Shown here: piece by piece, positions 19,082-27,876 of the stretch
How positions within the stretch are numbered: position 1 is the stretch's first letter
How the letters are laid out: every line of letters starts with the position of its first letter
Assembly: GCF_004357985.1 (NCBI RefSeq)
Contig: NZ_SMTF01000001.1
Coordinates: forward strand, 372,001 to 436,000
Source of the DNA: Luteimonas aestuarii
Lineage (GTDB): Bacteria > Pseudomonadota > Gammaproteobacteria > Xanthomonadales > Xanthomonadaceae
DNA length: 64,000 bases
Direction of reading: 5' to 3'
Notes under the pieces: generated by a model
Databases searched by the model: none
What the model was told of the DNA's origin: nothing
Seen by the model: the letters and a program-made list of their open reading frames with translations, nothing else
Made by a program: the position numbers and the translations under genes

Positions 19082-19275
19082 GCCCCCCCTTCCATATCCG
19101 ATTGAGCCGGCGCTGTGGCTGGTGTCTTGGGTTTCGTGGATTCCGCAATCCGCAGGACACGTGATGTCACGCGAAACCAGAACGACTGGAGGTCTCCAGG
19201 AAGCTGGGTGTCTGGAACCGTTTCCGCCATGTCCTGTGACTCGCGAAAACTGCGAATGCCGCTCACGGATGGCAC
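19078..19275 (-). CDS. Putative small protein leading a coupled trio
   Basis: A 65-residue frame (or 50 residues from ATG 19230). The central part DLQSFWFRVTSRVLRIAES is an amphipathic helix and the tail is Pro/Ala/Thr-rich. Support comes from the ATGA overlap with the exported protein downstream and from a GGGAAA ribosome-like site before 19275. There is no signal peptide and no recognised family. It could instead be a leader frame that tunes translation of the next gene. Confidence 0.45.
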   Translation of the reverse strand: MPSVSGIRSFRESQDMAETVPDTQLPGDLQSFWFRVTSRVLRIAESTKPKTPATAPAQSDMEGGA

Positions 19276-19586
19276 TTTCCCGTCGCGTCATGGCGATACC
19301 ACGGCGTGTCTCCAGCGCGCGGGTGGCGACTGCCTGGCGGGCATCCGTGGATTGCCGCTTCCGCAGCGTGTACGGTTCGCAGCTGGGCCACGCCGCATGC
19401 GCGCCGCGTCCATCACACGTAATCGCTCGTTGTAGAATTTCCGCCGCTCATCCAGGCGATGAACGATGTAACCTGCGGCTGAAGCGCCACCGCGCTTCAA
19501 CTGGCGGACGCGTCGCAACGCGACTTGATGACACGCAGGGATGGAAGCGAAAACAGCGACTCAACACTCAACAGACAGGAGGTTTC
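19276..19586. other. 311-bp divergent intergenic region
   Basis: This lies between the minus-strand small-protein trio and the plus-strand PH-like membrane protein. Several open frames cross it but none has a signal peptide, ribosome site or consistent codon bias. It presumably holds divergent promoters; no clear -10/-35 pair was identified. Confidence 0.4.
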
Positions 19587-20003
19587 ATGAGTGGTTCCAT
19601 TCAACAGGCAGAGTCGACATTCGTCGAGAATGCGTTCGGCACCGTTACCAACAAGCGTGTCGTGTACTACCGCAACAAGGGCTGGCTCAGCGGTGGTTCG
19701 CGCGAGGACATTCCACTCCAGCATGTCACCTCCGTGCGCCTGGATGTGTCGCGCAGCATCATCGCCGGGCTCTTCTTCCTGCTCGTCGGCATGACGCTGC
19801 TGGCTGCCGATGGAGGATTGAAGATCCTTGGACTGCTTTTCGTCGCGTTTGCGGTGATCCTGCTGTGGGGTTCTCCACGGGTGATCGTCAATACCGCTGG
19901 CCGTGACCTGAATGCCGCGAAAGGATGGCCGTGGCACCGACAGGAAGCCGCAGCGTTTGTCGATGCCTTGCGGACGCAGTTGTTCAATCGCAGCAGCGCC
20001 TGA
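19587..20003 (+). CDS. PH-like membrane protein
   Basis: A 138-residue protein with a perfect AGGAGG ribosome site. The N-terminal ~50 residues (NAFGTVTNKRVVYYRNKGW, then GGSREDIPLQHVTSVRLD) resemble the bacterial pleckstrin-homology-like domains of YdbT/bPH_2 type. Two adjacent transmembrane helices follow (IIAGLFFLLVGMTLLAA and ILGLLFVAFAVILLWG). The C-terminus continues a beta-alpha pattern ending DALRTQLF, so the helices interrupt the PH-like domain, as seen in related proteins. It acts at the inner membrane, probably as a structural or lipid-binding protein; its function is unknown. Confidence 0.75.
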   Translation: MSGSIQQAESTFVENAFGTVTNKRVVYYRNKGWLSGGSREDIPLQHVTSVRLDVSRSIIAGLFFLLVGMTLLAADGGLKILGLLFVAFAVILLWGSPRVIVNTAGRDLNAAKGWPWHRQEAAAFVDALRTQLFNRSSA

Positions 20004-20110
20004 CGCAATGCTGGCGCGCACGCAGGCGCCACCTGGCAGTGCCAGGCGATGGGGCCCTGGAATCGGGTGCCAGAGCCATTTCAGTACTATTCGGCCGCCA
20101 AAGGAAACCC

Positions 20111-20518
20111 ATGCGCATCCTCGTCCTTCTACTGGCTATCGCCTTGGCTGCCTGCTCGTCCGAGCCGGGGCAGACAGCATCACGCCCTGAGGCTGATCTC
20201 AAGAGGTTTGCAGATGACCTTGTGTCGAGAAGTGGCCGGGACCTGTACAGCCCTGAATACGCCCGAGAGACGGGTTACAAACCCCCGTCATTCATTCTCA
20301 GGTTTCACACTGACAACCCAGACCTCCTGTCCAGGCCAAACGCAGACAATGACAAGGCGGCATACGAAGCAAACTTGCGGAATACTGCGGCATGGGAACG
20401 TATGTTCTGTAACAGCGAGCTCAAGTCGATCATGCAGACCCATCAGATATTCCTGGTTTCTGGGCACCTGCTGAACAATCAAGGTCAGGTCCAAGCATTG
20501 GCGCCGTGCATGCTGTAA
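20111..20518 (+). CDS. Small lipoprotein of unknown function
   Basis: A 135-residue lipoprotein with signal MRILVLLLAIALAAC and acylated Cys15 followed by SSEPG. The start at 20111 has AAAGGAA upstream. The mature part contains the segment DLYSPEYARETGYKPPSF, a helix with NTAAWERMFC, and a terminal cysteine (APCML), so one disulfide is possible. The base composition of 20.2-20.5 kb is visibly less GC-rich than its neighbours, suggesting a more recently acquired or relaxed gene. No family was recognised. Confidence 0.68.
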   Translation: MRILVLLLAIALAACSSEPGQTASRPEADLKRFADDLVSRSGRDLYSPEYARETGYKPPSFILRFHTDNPDLLSRPNADNDKAAYEANLRNTAAWERMFCNSELKSIMQTHQIFLVSGHLLNNQGQVQALAPCML

Positions 20519-20602
20519 AGGGCCCTGACATTTCATACAAGCCCATGCCGCTTCGCGACGCGGCTTGCATCAGGCGTTAGGCTGATCCGACGGGAGAGAG
20601 AT

Positions 20603-21079
20603 TTGGCTAGAAGAATCTGTTGGTCATTGCTGTGTGCGGGCTGCGTCAGTCTTTCGGCAATGGCCGCGCCCGAAGAAGATGCCTGGACGGGACGCTATCG
20701 CATGACCTGGATAGGCGGGCCTGCCGCCAAGGCTGGCGTATCGGGCATGGAGCTGATCATTGCCAAAGCGCCGGACGCCGACCCCGCAACGCTGACTGAA
20801 GCAGAGCTTGAGAGAGGCGTGGCGCGCTGGACGCTTTCATTAGCAGGCGAACAGAATCCCATTACACTCAAACGGTTCCGCCCGCGTGATTACAGTGGAA
20901 TAAATGTGGTCGGCGATATCGAGTGCGTGGAAGGCGGTTCTGTCTTCTTTTGCCACGTTGCGCCAAGCGCGATGATCGATTTCGGAAACGATGAAAAAAT
21001 GGTAAGCCGCACGGGATTCTGGGGGTCCGCTCTCCATCAGGGTGGTTTTGAACTCACACGGCTGGATCCAACACCATGA
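20603..21079 (+). CDS. Exported protein of unknown function
   Basis: A 158-residue protein that starts at TTG 20603 with GGGAGAG a few bases upstream. The signal peptide MARRICWSLLCAGCVSLSAM ends near MAA. The mature region looks all-beta, with DAWTGRYRMTWIGGP, SGMELIIAKAP and NPITLKRF. Two cysteines (DIECVEGG, VFFCHV) may pair. No family was recognised. It converges with the kinase gene across 100 bp. Confidence 0.68.
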   Translation: MARRICWSLLCAGCVSLSAMAAPEEDAWTGRYRMTWIGGPAAKAGVSGMELIIAKAPDADPATLTEAELERGVARWTLSLAGEQNPITLKRFRPRDYSGINVVGDIECVEGGSVFFCHVAPSAMIDFGNDEKMVSRTGFWGSALHQGGFELTRLDPTP

Positions 21080-21179
21080 GCGAACCCGGGCTCCAGATCA
21101 GACCGCTGCTGAAGGCGGGGGACGTCGCGTTGACACGAGCGGCGGTCGATCCTGACGACGGCACCCCGCACGCTGCGTG

Positions 21180-24008
21180 TTATCGACCTGCATCCAACTC
21201 TTCAAGTCGCAGATCGGCAACATCCACCCATCCCTGCTGTCCGGCATCCAACGCCTCCTGACGGGCACGCGCCAGGGAATTCCTGGCGTCGTCCATACGT
21301 CCCTGCCTGCGTCGCCAATCCGCATGCGTGAGCCAGGCGGTATGCGCGATCGAACGGGCGTAGAGCGTATCGACCTTGCCGACATCGGCGATGAGGGAGT
21401 GGAACTCCCGCTCGATCCAGTCCGCATCGCCGTCACCGTCGACTGCCATGGTGATCTGCGTGACCCGTACATGAAGGGCCTCCTGGCTGTCTGCGCCGTA
21501 CTGACGGATGGCGTCGCCACGGGCGGTCGCCATGTGCACTTTCGCCTCGTCGGGCTTCCCGCCACTCGACAGTAGCGTCGCGAGCGCCATGCGATGGATC
21601 GCCGCCACGTCCCCGTGCGCAGTGACGCTATCGTCGATCGCCGACTGGATCATGGCAATCGCCTGGTCGCGCCAGGTTGCATCCTGCGACCTGCTGAACA
21701 TGGACCAGTGCAGGCTGGCCAGGAGGAACCTGGCCTCCAGGGTGGACTCGTGCGAGTGTCCGAGCGTGCTGCCATAGATGTCGATGCCGCGCCCGACCTC
21801 GGCGATCGCCTCGTCGATCCGTCCCGACAAGGTATTTACGAACGCTTGCGCCACGTGCACCCGTGCATAGGCCGGGTGCGCTTCACCCAGCGTGGCGACG
21901 ATGATGTCGCGGGCGCGATCGACGGCATCCTGCGCGCCTGCAATGTCCATGTTGAGTAACCGGATGGAGGTCAGCTCTGCCCATGTCATGCCGGTTTGCG
22001 GATGCTTTTCACCGAGCGTGCGCAGCCTGCTTTCCAGCAGTTCCTCCGCCAGTTGCAGGGATTTCTTCTCTCGCCCAGCTTGTCGCGACAGCCGGATCGT
22101 GCGCACCAGGGATTCGCGGGCATCATCGGCGATCACGGGATCGGCATCCCGGCTCAGTTCGATCGCGCGCTGCAGGTCGGCTTCGGACTCGGCCATCCGG
22201 AAACGCCACCGGTACCATGTGCCGCGCTGGGTCAGCAGTTGCGCGACGACCGCGTCGCCGATGAGCTGCGGAAGTCGCTCGGCATCCCTGATTGCGGATG
22301 TAAGCGTGTCGAATGCCTCCCGTGAGCGGCCCTGCCCCGACTGCGCCACCGCAAGCTGGTTGCGCAACCGGATCGATGCGAGACGATGCTGGTCGGACAG
22401 GCGCATCCTCAGCAAGGACAAGCCTCGCCGCGCGGTGGCTTCGGCCTGGCGATGCCTCGCCTGCTGGCTTTCGACTTGCGCCAGGGTGGCGAGATTGAAT
22501 GCCGTGAGCAGCTTGTCCCCCTGCGCCAGGCTCCCCGCTTCGCGAATCAGCTCTTCTGCCCTTGCGTAGTCGCCGATGGCCGCCCAGTTCCTCGCCAGCA
22601 CGGACAGGCCGCGCGAGCGGACTTCCGGGTGGCCCGCGAGGGACGGCCCCCTGAAGTACGCCTCGTTCCTCTCCAGCATGGCCGCCGGCGCGAGCGGGGC
22701 ATCGCCCAGCCCCGAAAGCGTGGCCATTCCCATCGCCGATTCGAACGCCCGGTCGACGTGACTGGATGCAACCATGTCCCTCCCGGCTTTCACCTGCTGC
22801 CATGTCCAGTACGCGGCAAATCCGCTGATCGCGAGGACGAGCAAACCGACGGCTATCGAAGACGCCCGATTCCTGCGGATGAAGCAGCCAAGCCGGTACC
22901 CGAGGCCGCTGCCGTGCGCCGCGACGGGAAACCCGGACAGCCAGTTGCGCAGATCCTGCTGCAACGCTTCGACGCTGTCGTACCGTTCCGCCGGATCATC
23001 GTTCACACACCGCAGCAGGATGCTGTCCAGCGCACCCTTCAACGTGCGTGCCAGGATGCGAGCCTCGGAAGCGCCGCGAACGGCCAGCATCGCCGGTGTG
23101 GCTTGCATCGCCAGTTCGCTGGGCCGTCCGGGGTCGGCCGCGACGGCAGTGTGCGGAACTGGATGCCGGCCGCAGAGCAACTGGTACAACAGCACGCCGA
23201 TCGCGTAGATGTCCACGCCAAACCCGACCGGATCGCCCCTCAGCACTTCAGGCGCGGTATAGCCGGATGTGATCGCAAGTCGCCGTCGCTCCCCATGCGT
23301 GCCTGGCTCCATCCGCTTTGACAGGCCGAAATCCAGCAGTTGCGGATGGCCGTCGGGCGTCACCAGGAGATTGGACGGCTTGATGTCCTGGTGCAGGATT
23401 CCCCTGCCATGGGCGTAGTCGATGGCATCGCAAGCACGTGCGACCAGTTCAACACGTTGGGCGATGGTCCAACCTCTCCGATCGCACCAGTGATCGAGCT
23501 GCTCGCCATCCACGCACTGCATGACGAACCATGGACGGTCACTCTCGTCCACCCCGCCATCGAGCAACGGCACGATGTCCGGATGCCGCAGGCTGGCCAG
23601 CACGTTGCGCTCTTCCAGGAACGCTTCCACCAGGCTCGGCGTCAGCGCCTCCGTACGCACGTACTTCAAGGCGGCGGTCTGCTGGTATTGGTTGTCTGCC
23701 CGCTCCACCCTGTAGACGGTGCCCATCCCGCCACGGCCGACCACTCCCACGACCCTCCATGCGCCCACGATGTTGCCGATCTGGGGGTCCGGAGAGGCTT
23801 CTGCGTCCGGACACATCCGCGCCGCCACCGCCTCGACCGGCGCACGGTCCAGGCGGGTGTGTCCGTCAGCCCTGAGCAAGGCCTCCAGGGCCGCGTGCAG
23901 TTGCGGATCCTCGTCCTTCAGGATGGCAAGGTGGGACGCACGTTCGTCGGGCCTCATGTCGACATAGCGGTCGAACAACAGCAACGCCCGGGCAACGACG
24001 GAACTCAT
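21180..24008 (-). CDS. Receptor-like Ser/Thr protein kinase with TPR tail
   Basis: A 942-residue Hanks-type kinase. The catalytic domain (about 85-360) has the glycine loop GRGGMGTVYRV (91-101), Lys115, HQD at 206-208 in GILHQDIKPSN, DFG at 226-228 and APE at 252-254. The Arg of HRD is replaced by Gln, so it is a non-RD kinase and may not need activation-loop phosphorylation. One transmembrane helix follows (about 383-400). The remaining ~540 residues are helical repeats of TPR type placed across the membrane, a likely sensor. Genes of this build are usually paired with a PF07638-type ECF sigma factor; one lies 4.7 kb away at 28712. The ATG at 24008 is chosen as the first with Met; GGGAG is 9 bases upstream. 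Confidence 0.93.
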   Translation of the reverse strand: MSSVVARALLLFDRYVDMRPDERASHLAILKDEDPQLHAALEALLRADGHTRLDRAPVEAVAARMCPDAEASPDPQIGNIVGAWRVVGVVGRGGMGTVYRVERADNQYQQTAALKYVRTEALTPSLVEAFLEERNVLASLRHPDIVPLLDGGVDESDRPWFVMQCVDGEQLDHWCDRRGWTIAQRVELVARACDAIDYAHGRGILHQDIKPSNLLVTPDGHPQLLDFGLSKRMEPGTHGERRRLAITSGYTAPEVLRGDPVGFGVDIYAIGVLLYQLLCGRHPVPHTAVAADPGRPSELAMQATPAMLAVRGASEARILARTLKGALDSILLRCVNDDPAERYDSVEALQQDLRNWLSGFPVAAHGSGLGYRLGCFIRRNRASSIAVGLLVLAISGFAAYWTWQQVKAGRDMVASSHVDRAFESAMGMATLSGLGDAPLAPAAMLERNEAYFRGPSLAGHPEVRSRGLSVLARNWAAIGDYARAEELIREAGSLAQGDKLLTAFNLATLAQVESQQARHRQAEATARRGLSLLRMRLSDQHRLASIRLRNQLAVAQSGQGRSREAFDTLTSAIRDAERLPQLIGDAVVAQLLTQRGTWYRWRFRMAESEADLQRAIELSRDADPVIADDARESLVRTIRLSRQAGREKKSLQLAEELLESRLRTLGEKHPQTGMTWAELTSIRLLNMDIAGAQDAVDRARDIIVATLGEAHPAYARVHVAQAFVNTLSGRIDEAIAEVGRGIDIYGSTLGHSHESTLEARFLLASLHWSMFSRSQDATWRDQAIAMIQSAIDDSVTAHGDVAAIHRMALATLLSSGGKPDEAKVHMATARGDAIRQYGADSQEALHVRVTQITMAVDGDGDADWIEREFHSLIADVGKVDTLYARSIAHTAWLTHADWRRRQGRMDDARNSLARARQEALDAGQQGWVDVADLRLEELDAGR

Positions 24009-24093
24009 GTTGCGCTTCTCCCAAACTCCGACCACTCACCGCGAACGACAGGACTCTCGCTGCAGATGTCCCGGGCGATGCGCATCGATTGCC

Positions 24094-25254
24094 TCAATCG
24101 CCGCTGCCGAAGAACTTCACTCGCACCATCTCCGCACGACCATCTTCCTGCATTCCCAGCAACTGTACCGTCAGCGGCCTGGAGATTCCTGATCCGTGAC
24201 GCAGTCCGAATGCGTACTTCTCCGGGCTGAAGTTGTTGCCAGCCACGCTGGCTCCCGCACCCTGGTTGACGTATGCGAAGTATTCCAGGACGGACGCATC
24301 GCCAATGACCGCTGCGACGTCCTGCCGGCACAGCGCCGCCACCGCACTCCCGATGCCATCGAACCGGCGCGTGTCGAACCCCTCCGCCACAGCATAGTCT
24401 TCCGTCGTACTCCCGGCGAGCACCCCCGACCGCCCTTCCGGCAAGGTCGGAGACCCCGCTGATCTGCCGGGCCAAGGACATCGTGGTCATCACGCGAGTG
24501 ACGGACGAGGTGACGTAGGCAATCCACGCAACGCCGCACAGTATCCACATGGCCCCCAGCAGCCGCCCGGTGGCGCCGAACATCTTCTTCGCGTGGTCGC
24601 CTTCCCCGATGTCGCCACGGAGACCACGCGGTAGAGGTTTTCGGCGAGCCCCTCGCGCCAGGTCCGGGGGAATTCGTCATCGTACTTGCGGTCGAACAAG
24701 GTCAGCAGCCACGTCGCCAGCAGCATCAACGCCGTCAGGCCGGCATAGGCGTGCAAATGGCCGCTCTGGCGCAATGCCGAGAGCAGCTTGCCACGGCTAC
24801 CGGGTCCGTCTCCGATCAGTACCCGCATGCCGGCGTCGTACCAGGGGTGGGTGAAATCCATCGGCCCGGCGCGCTCCTGGCTCGCGGTGAGGTTGGTCAC
24901 GGCGACATCCAGGTCGCCCTCGGCCACGGCGTCGATGAGATCCCCGAACGTGCGCTGTTCCACATACTCGTGGTTCCAGCCAAGTTCCCTGGCCGCGGAC
25001 GCCCAGAGCTCGATCGCCATTCCCGCATAGCGCCCCCCGGCATCCTTCATCACCAAGGGCGGACTGACGTACACGCCGACACGGATCGTCTCCGGCACGT
25101 CGTCGGCTGGCATCTCACCGGAATTGCCTGTGTCCTGCGCGATGGCTTGTGGCATCCATGCCAGCACCAGGATCAGCGACGCCAGATGGCGGAGCACTCG
25201 TGCGACCTGTACGCCATCGCCGGCACGGTCGTCACAACGTCGCATCGTCTGCAT
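24094..25254 (-). pseudogene. Glutamate-receptor-like (GluR0-type) channel, two compensating frameshifts
   Basis: The conceptual protein has an export signal (LASLILVLAWMPQAIA). The first lobe of a type-3 solute-binding domain follows (IRVGVYVSPPLVMKDAGG ... LDVAVTNLTASQERA). Next come a transmembrane helix (AGLTALMLLATWLLTLF), a pore-like stretch (ENLYRVVSVATSG), a second helix (GAMWILCGVAWIAYVTS) and the second lobe (SGVLAGSTTEDYAVAEGF ... VAAVIGDASVLEYF). This is the GluR0-like ligand-gated channel layout. The reading frame is broken twice: a base appears to be missing near 24595-24605 and an extra base present near 24440-24450. The frame before and after is the same; the middle ~45 codons read in another frame yet encode a good helix. 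Either a recent pseudogene or two sequence errors. It overlaps the upstream lipoprotein by about 23 bp. Confidence 0.75.
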
Positions 25255-25756
25255 CCGCCTCGGAAAGCAGCCGGCACGCGATCCGAACCGGCGCGGCAAC
25301 GGCAACCCGGACCCCATCCTGGAACATGTCGCAGGCCAGGATGTTGTCCGGCGATGTACGACGCCCCGAATAGACGTTGACGTTCACCTGCGGCTCGCCT
25401 TCGACCAGGCCCAGCCGGTACCTGCGCACCGCTCCACCATCGACCAGCACGCTTCCTTCGCCTGCATGCTCGACTTCCACCCGACCGAGGTCGATCAGGC
25501 CGACGTCATTGAGCTCGCTGGCGGCCACGCCCTCACGGGCACCGCCAAAATAGCTGGCCGCCACGACCACTGTTTCTGCGGACGCGTCGAGTTGCTGCCG
25601 CGCCACGCCGGACAGCGTTACCTCGACGGCAAATGCGAAGGGGTCCGGGGCCTCCGTGGCCGCCCCGACACCCCCTGCGGGCTTCGCCCTGTCGCCACAG
25701 GCGACCACCAGCATGCTGGAAAGAACGACCATCACGATCGGTTTGATTGCGGACAT
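25232..25756 (-). CDS. Lipoprotein of unknown function
   Basis: A 174-residue lipoprotein with signal MSAIKPIVMVVLSSMLVVAC (acylated Cys20). The mature protein is beta-rich (FAFAVEVTLSGVARQQL, VVVAASYFGG, GLIDLGRVEVEH, RRYRLGLVEGEPQVNVNVYS) with two cysteines near the end (ILACDMF, RIACRLL). The pattern resembles a small beta-sandwich. It overlaps the start of the channel gene, so the two are probably one operon, and the lipoprotein might be a partner of the channel. No family was recognised. Confidence 0.72.
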   Translation of the reverse strand: MSAIKPIVMVVLSSMLVVACGDRAKPAGGVGAATEAPDPFAFAVEVTLSGVARQQLDASAETVVVAASYFGGAREGVAASELNDVGLIDLGRVEVEHAGEGSVLVDGGAVRRYRLGLVEGEPQVNVNVYSGRRTSPDNILACDMFQDGVRVAVAAPVRIACRLLSEADADDATL

Positions 25757-25935
25757 TTCCCATTGCTCCTGTGTGGTCAACGGGATCAAGCAGAGTGTCG
25801 AAGACACCGTTCGCCAGCGAACCCGCATCACGTGCGCGACACCGGACAGACGCCGGCCCCGCTGTCTCGGGAACGCGCGGGCCGTGCGTTCTCCGGCAAG
25901 CGGCGGAGGCCGATTCCCCGCGCCTCATTCCACCG

Positions 25936-26418
25936 TCAGTTGAGGATGGTCTCGGCGAAGCACGTCGAGAAATCCTTCGGCGCTCCCAGCGCCGTTGCCC
26001 ACTGGACAAGGCCCGGACGGTCGTCTTCAACCGCCATGCCGGCCCAGACATCCTTGAACTGGTTCCGACCATCGGTGGACTCGAACACGAACCAGCCCGG
26101 GTCGGCGACCGGCGTGGTCGCGAGGACCACGCTCCACGCACCGATCGCCATGAACCTGACGATCCCGACAGACGAACTTTCCACCCCTTCCAGCGCGCCC
26201 GACACCAGCGCCAGGTATTCGTCGCGACGGGCGTCGCCAAGTCCGGTGTCCGCGCCGTGACAAGGCGCGGTACCGCCTGTGGTGGTTGGCGTGGCCGATG
26301 GCGGATCCATCGGCGGATCCGTGGCGACGCCTGCCCCTCCCGGTCGTGCCGGATCATCGCCACTGCATGCAACCAGCAGCGTCAACAAAAACGCAGCGAT
26401 CATCGATCTGGTCGACAT
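25936..26418 (-). CDS. Lipoprotein of unknown function
   Basis: A 160-residue lipoprotein with signal MSTRSMIAAFLLTLLVAC (acylated Cys18). A Pro/Thr-rich linker runs to about residue 50, followed by a domain with two cysteines (APCHGADTG, FSTCFAE) and the motif FVFESTDGRNQFKDVWAGM. The start has GGGAG about 10 bases upstream. It is the middle member of three consecutive minus-strand lipoproteins between the channel and the sigma factor. Function is unknown. Confidence 0.72.
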   Translation of the reverse strand: MSTRSMIAAFLLTLLVACSGDDPARPGGAGVATDPPMDPPSATPTTTGGTAPCHGADTGLGDARRDEYLALVSGALEGVESSSVGIVRFMAIGAWSVVLATTPVADPGWFVFESTDGRNQFKDVWAGMAVEDDRPGLVQWATALGAPKDFSTCFAETILN

Positions 26419-26478
26419 AAAAGTGCGCTCCCGATGGGTGAAGGATGATCGTTCGACTGTACGACGAGGTCCGCCCAG

Positions 26479-27042
26479 TCAGAGAGGGGCCGGCTGGATC
26501 GCAGTGATGAGGACGTCGCTGTTCGTGCAGGCCTCGTCCCGGCAGACGCCGCTGATCCAGACCTGCCCATCGCCGAACATCACGCCCTGCGAGTTCACGA
26601 ACATCGCGCTGTACTCCTGCGTGGCGACGGCCTGCGCGACATCTGGCGTCACGATGCCGTCCCACGCCGCCACGAATTCCGGTTCGCTCGCGATCTTGCG
26701 CGGCTTGCCGCTGATCCTGACCTCGATCGGATAGCTCACCAAGGCGGCGACAGCCTCCTTGTCGCCGGCCACCACCGCCTTCTGCACGCGTTCGATCACA
26801 TCGCGATAGACGTTGTGGTCGCCGCCCAGCACCGTGTCGATCGCCTGGTCCACGTCGGCGGCGTCGTTGGCCGCTGCCGTCCCTTCGTCTGCCTGCGGGC
26901 CGGCGATCGCATCGTTTCCGGCGAGGGATTCCGGCGCGGCCTGCGGTTCCTCGCCCGCCGGGTCAGCGCACGCGGTTACCGCCAGCAACATCGCCGCCAC
27001 CAGCAGTCCGCGCCAGCCCTGGAAGATCGACTTTTTGTCCAT
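26479..27042 (-). CDS. Lipoprotein of unknown function
   Basis: A 187-residue lipoprotein; the lipobox LAVTAC gives an acylated Cys25. An acidic Ala-rich linker to about residue 70 is followed by an alpha+beta domain that contains VYRDVIERVQKAVVAGDKEA, LVSYPIEVRISG, FVAAWDGIVTPDV and VMFGDGQVWISGVC. This arrangement resembles NTF2-like/SnoaL-type small domains found in envelope lipoproteins, but the assignment is tentative. It lies 17 bp upstream of the DUF3011 gene's stop on the same strand, so they are likely co-transcribed. Confidence 0.75.
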   Translation of the reverse strand: MDKKSIFQGWRGLLVAAMLLAVTACADPAGEEPQAAPESLAGNDAIAGPQADEGTAAANDAADVDQAIDTVLGGDHNVYRDVIERVQKAVVAGDKEAVAALVSYPIEVRISGKPRKIASEPEFVAAWDGIVTPDVAQAVATQEYSAMFVNSQGVMFGDGQVWISGVCRDEACTNSDVLITAIQPAPL

Positions 27043-27059
27043 CGTCGCGCTCCGAATGC

Positions 27060-27656
27060 TCAGTTGTTGTCGGAATTGCTGGAAAACTCGGTCTGCCCGG
27101 GCTCAGGCGGGGAGTCGTCGGAGAACCTGCCCTGACCCGGCTCGGGCGGAGCGTCATAGGACCTGGCATCCGGATTGTCCACCAGACAGCCCGTGCCGTG
27201 GCAGCCTGTGTAACCCGACCCCGTACGCCCGGTATGGGTATAGTTGTTGGAGGTCGTATGTTTCTTGTCGCTGGCCGCGCCCTCGATCAATGCGCCCAGG
27301 ATCAGCCCGGCAACCGCCGCGCCCGCATCGTGGCCGCGCTCATCGTAATGCCGGGCCCCCTCGTCATGGGAACCCGCCTGGCCGTGGTGGTAGCCACCGG
27401 GATCGGCGAACACTCCCGAACAGCCTTCGCTGACCCAGATGCGTCGCGTCGCGGGGTTGAAACCCCAGGTTCGATTGACGATGCAGGCGCTATGCGAGCT
27501 TTGATAGACCAGTTGCGGTGCGCTCAACGGTGCGTAGCACTCGTTGTAGGCGTAGTTGTGCGATACGCACTCGACGGTGGTATCCGCGGCTGTCGCATTG
27601 CCGGCAAGCAATCCGCCACCGGCCAGTACCGCCAGAATGCTCAAGTTCCTGTACAT
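27060..27656 (-). CDS. DUF3011 secreted protein
   Basis: A 198-residue exported protein with a Sec signal ending at ATAAD and an ideal GGAGGTGA ribosome site. Residues about 25-90 form a DUF3011 domain. Its markers are VECVSHNYAYNECYAPL, SSHSACIVNRTWGF and IWVSEGCSGVF, in which the four cysteines, SACI-TWGF and WVSxGCSGVF are characteristic. The C-terminal half is low complexity with His/Gly-rich and PPEPGQ repeats, and a possible hydrophobic glycine-rich segment (AAVAGLILGALIEGAAS). DUF3011 proteins are exported and of unknown function. It belongs to the envelope-protein run between kinase and sigma factor. Confidence 0.82.
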   Translation of the reverse strand: MYRNLSILAVLAGGGLLAGNATAADTTVECVSHNYAYNECYAPLSAPQLVYQSSHSACIVNRTWGFNPATRRIWVSEGCSGVFADPGGYHHGQAGSHDEGARHYDERGHDAGAAVAGLILGALIEGAASDKKHTTSNNYTHTGRTGSGYTGCHGTGCLVDNPDARSYDAPPEPGQGRFSDDSPPEPGQTEFSSNSDNN

Positions 27657-27876
27657 CACTGTCACCTCCGTGGTGTGCCCCCGCGGCATGCGGGAAGCAG
27701 GTGGGTTCTTGCCTTGGTTTCGTGATTTACGGGCCAATCCGGTCATGAAGCAGAGAGCCGACGGACAGATACAAGGAATCCATGCCCCTTCCGCCCTGTC
27801 CTAACCGACCAGAATTGGCTGACTTGCATGCGTGGTCGACACGAACGATCAAGCCCTCCTTGCCTGGACGAGAAGA

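Noticed and set aside
19288..19518. A 76-codon minus-strand frame upstream of the small-protein trio
   Set aside because: It is Arg-rich, without ribosome site or hydrophobic segment, and lies in what should be the divergent promoter region.
21076..21261. A short frame starting in the stop of the exported protein at 21079
   Set aside because: Despite the ATGA overlap, most of it is antisense to the end of the kinase gene and its composition (SNSSSRRSATSTH) is not protein-like.
24430..24610. Programmed ribosomal frameshifting in the channel gene
   Set aside because: It would need a -1 and then a +1 event within about 150 bases, with no canonical slippery heptamer or pseudoknot. Indel mutations or sequence errors are simpler.
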